Below are positions 63,801 to 64,000 of a stretch of 64,000 nucleotides of DNA, one piece after another (position 1 is the stretch's first letter; each line of letters begins with the position of its first letter). A program made the translations under genes and the position numbers. The stretch covers positions 500,498,594 through 500,562,593 of the forward strand of contig NC_064619.1 of the NCBI RefSeq assembly GCF_023898315.1, in the 5' to 3' direction. The DNA is from Schistocerca nitens (Eukaryota > Arthropoda > Insecta > Orthoptera > Acrididae). The notes beneath the pieces were generated by a model. The model was not told where the DNA came from, did not search any database, and worked only from the letters and a program-made list of their open reading frames with translations.

Positions 63801-64000
63801 TTGTTATCACTGCTCTAGTTGCTAGGATTGCAGTTCAGTGAGAATAATAATCTGTAGGACCGTTCGGAGCAGTGGGTGAAGCGAGGCACTCTACATGCCC
63901 GTAATTTGGTAGCCCAGCGAGATCTGATAATGCATCAGTGGTTTCAGCTGGATATGGTGTACCTGAATAAACTAGTGGAGCCTCCTCCACGCCACACTTA
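63801..64000. other. unassigned end of window
   Basis: Nothing recognised. TGGTAGCCCAGCGAGATCTG and TGGTTTCAGCTGGATATGGT may be part of an element continuing beyond the window. Confidence 0.4.

Noticed and set aside
1..64000. CRISPR arrays, bacterial operons, rRNA genes
   Set aside because: No regularly spaced short repeats, Shine-Dalgarno-led gene runs or rRNA segments were seen; the repeat content is that of an insect nuclear genome.

Overview
The window looks like repeat-rich intergenic DNA from an orthopteran insect, most likely a grasshopper or locust of the Schistocerca type. I base this on fifteen copies of a tRNA-headed SINE (GCCGGCC...GGTTCGAATCC...TTAGGTTAGTTAGG...AGAGCCATTTGAACC) that I recognise from locust genomes, on the mix of Tc1/mariner, LINE, Ty3/gypsy, Penelope-like and Harbinger elements, and on the absence of compact gene structure. 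I found no host exon, rRNA, functional tRNA gene, operon or CRISPR array. Almost every protein-like signal belongs to a mobile element, and nearly all are broken. No database search was possible, so family names rest on motifs and memory.

Layout. 0.5-1.9 kb: a Tc1-like element with 31-bp terminal inverted repeats. 2.0-2.3 kb: a Penelope-like GIY-YIG remnant. 5.8-6.8 kb: a reverse-strand mariner-type transposase split by a SINE. 7.0-8.65 kb: a SINE, then an internally deleted mariner carrying a solo LTR. 11.8-13.0 kb: a LINE tail. 13.5-14.8 kb: SINEs, one nested in another. 19.2-21.1 kb: SINEs and a DD41D transposon with a SINE in one arm. 22.5-23.9 kb: a nearly intact mariner. 24.0-27.8 kb: SINEs, a Penelope-like reverse-transcriptase/GIY-YIG fragment, an old LINE and a foldback repeat. 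30.2-32.5 kb: a second foldback with a SINE in it, and a LINE. 34.5-36.1 kb: a LINE inside a second SINE type, then a GT microsatellite. 36.5-43.5 kb: a decayed Ty3/gypsy element between two non-adjacent pieces of a Tc1-like element, with two SINEs in it. 43.8-44.4 kb: a 294-bp tandem duplication. 51.2-54.3 kb: a Tc1 fragment, a CpG-rich block and another SINE. 57.0-59.75 kb: a LINE, opposed mariner fragments and a third foldback. 61.0-63.8 kb: a SINE, a rearranged Tc1 with a SINE, a Tc1 scrap and an internally deleted Harbinger element.

How the parts relate. The pieces form no pathway; they record successive insertions. SINEs sit inside a mariner, the DD41D element, a foldback, the gypsy element (twice) and another SINE, so SINE activity came late. 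The most interesting theme is a recurring RNA-like motif, CUGANGA, a short self-complementary stem, then GAAAC-NN-GUC. It matches the conserved core of hammerhead ribozymes. Copies of varying decay occur at about 27.6, 27.7, 30.3, 30.6, 36.4, 54.6, 56.65, 58.4, 59.3 and 59.6 kb, and three of the carriers are inverted-repeat foldbacks with the motif pointing outward on both arms. Hammerheads are known from Penelope-like retroelements, and Penelope-like coding fragments are also present, so these may be ribozyme-bearing Penelope ends or small non-autonomous derivatives.
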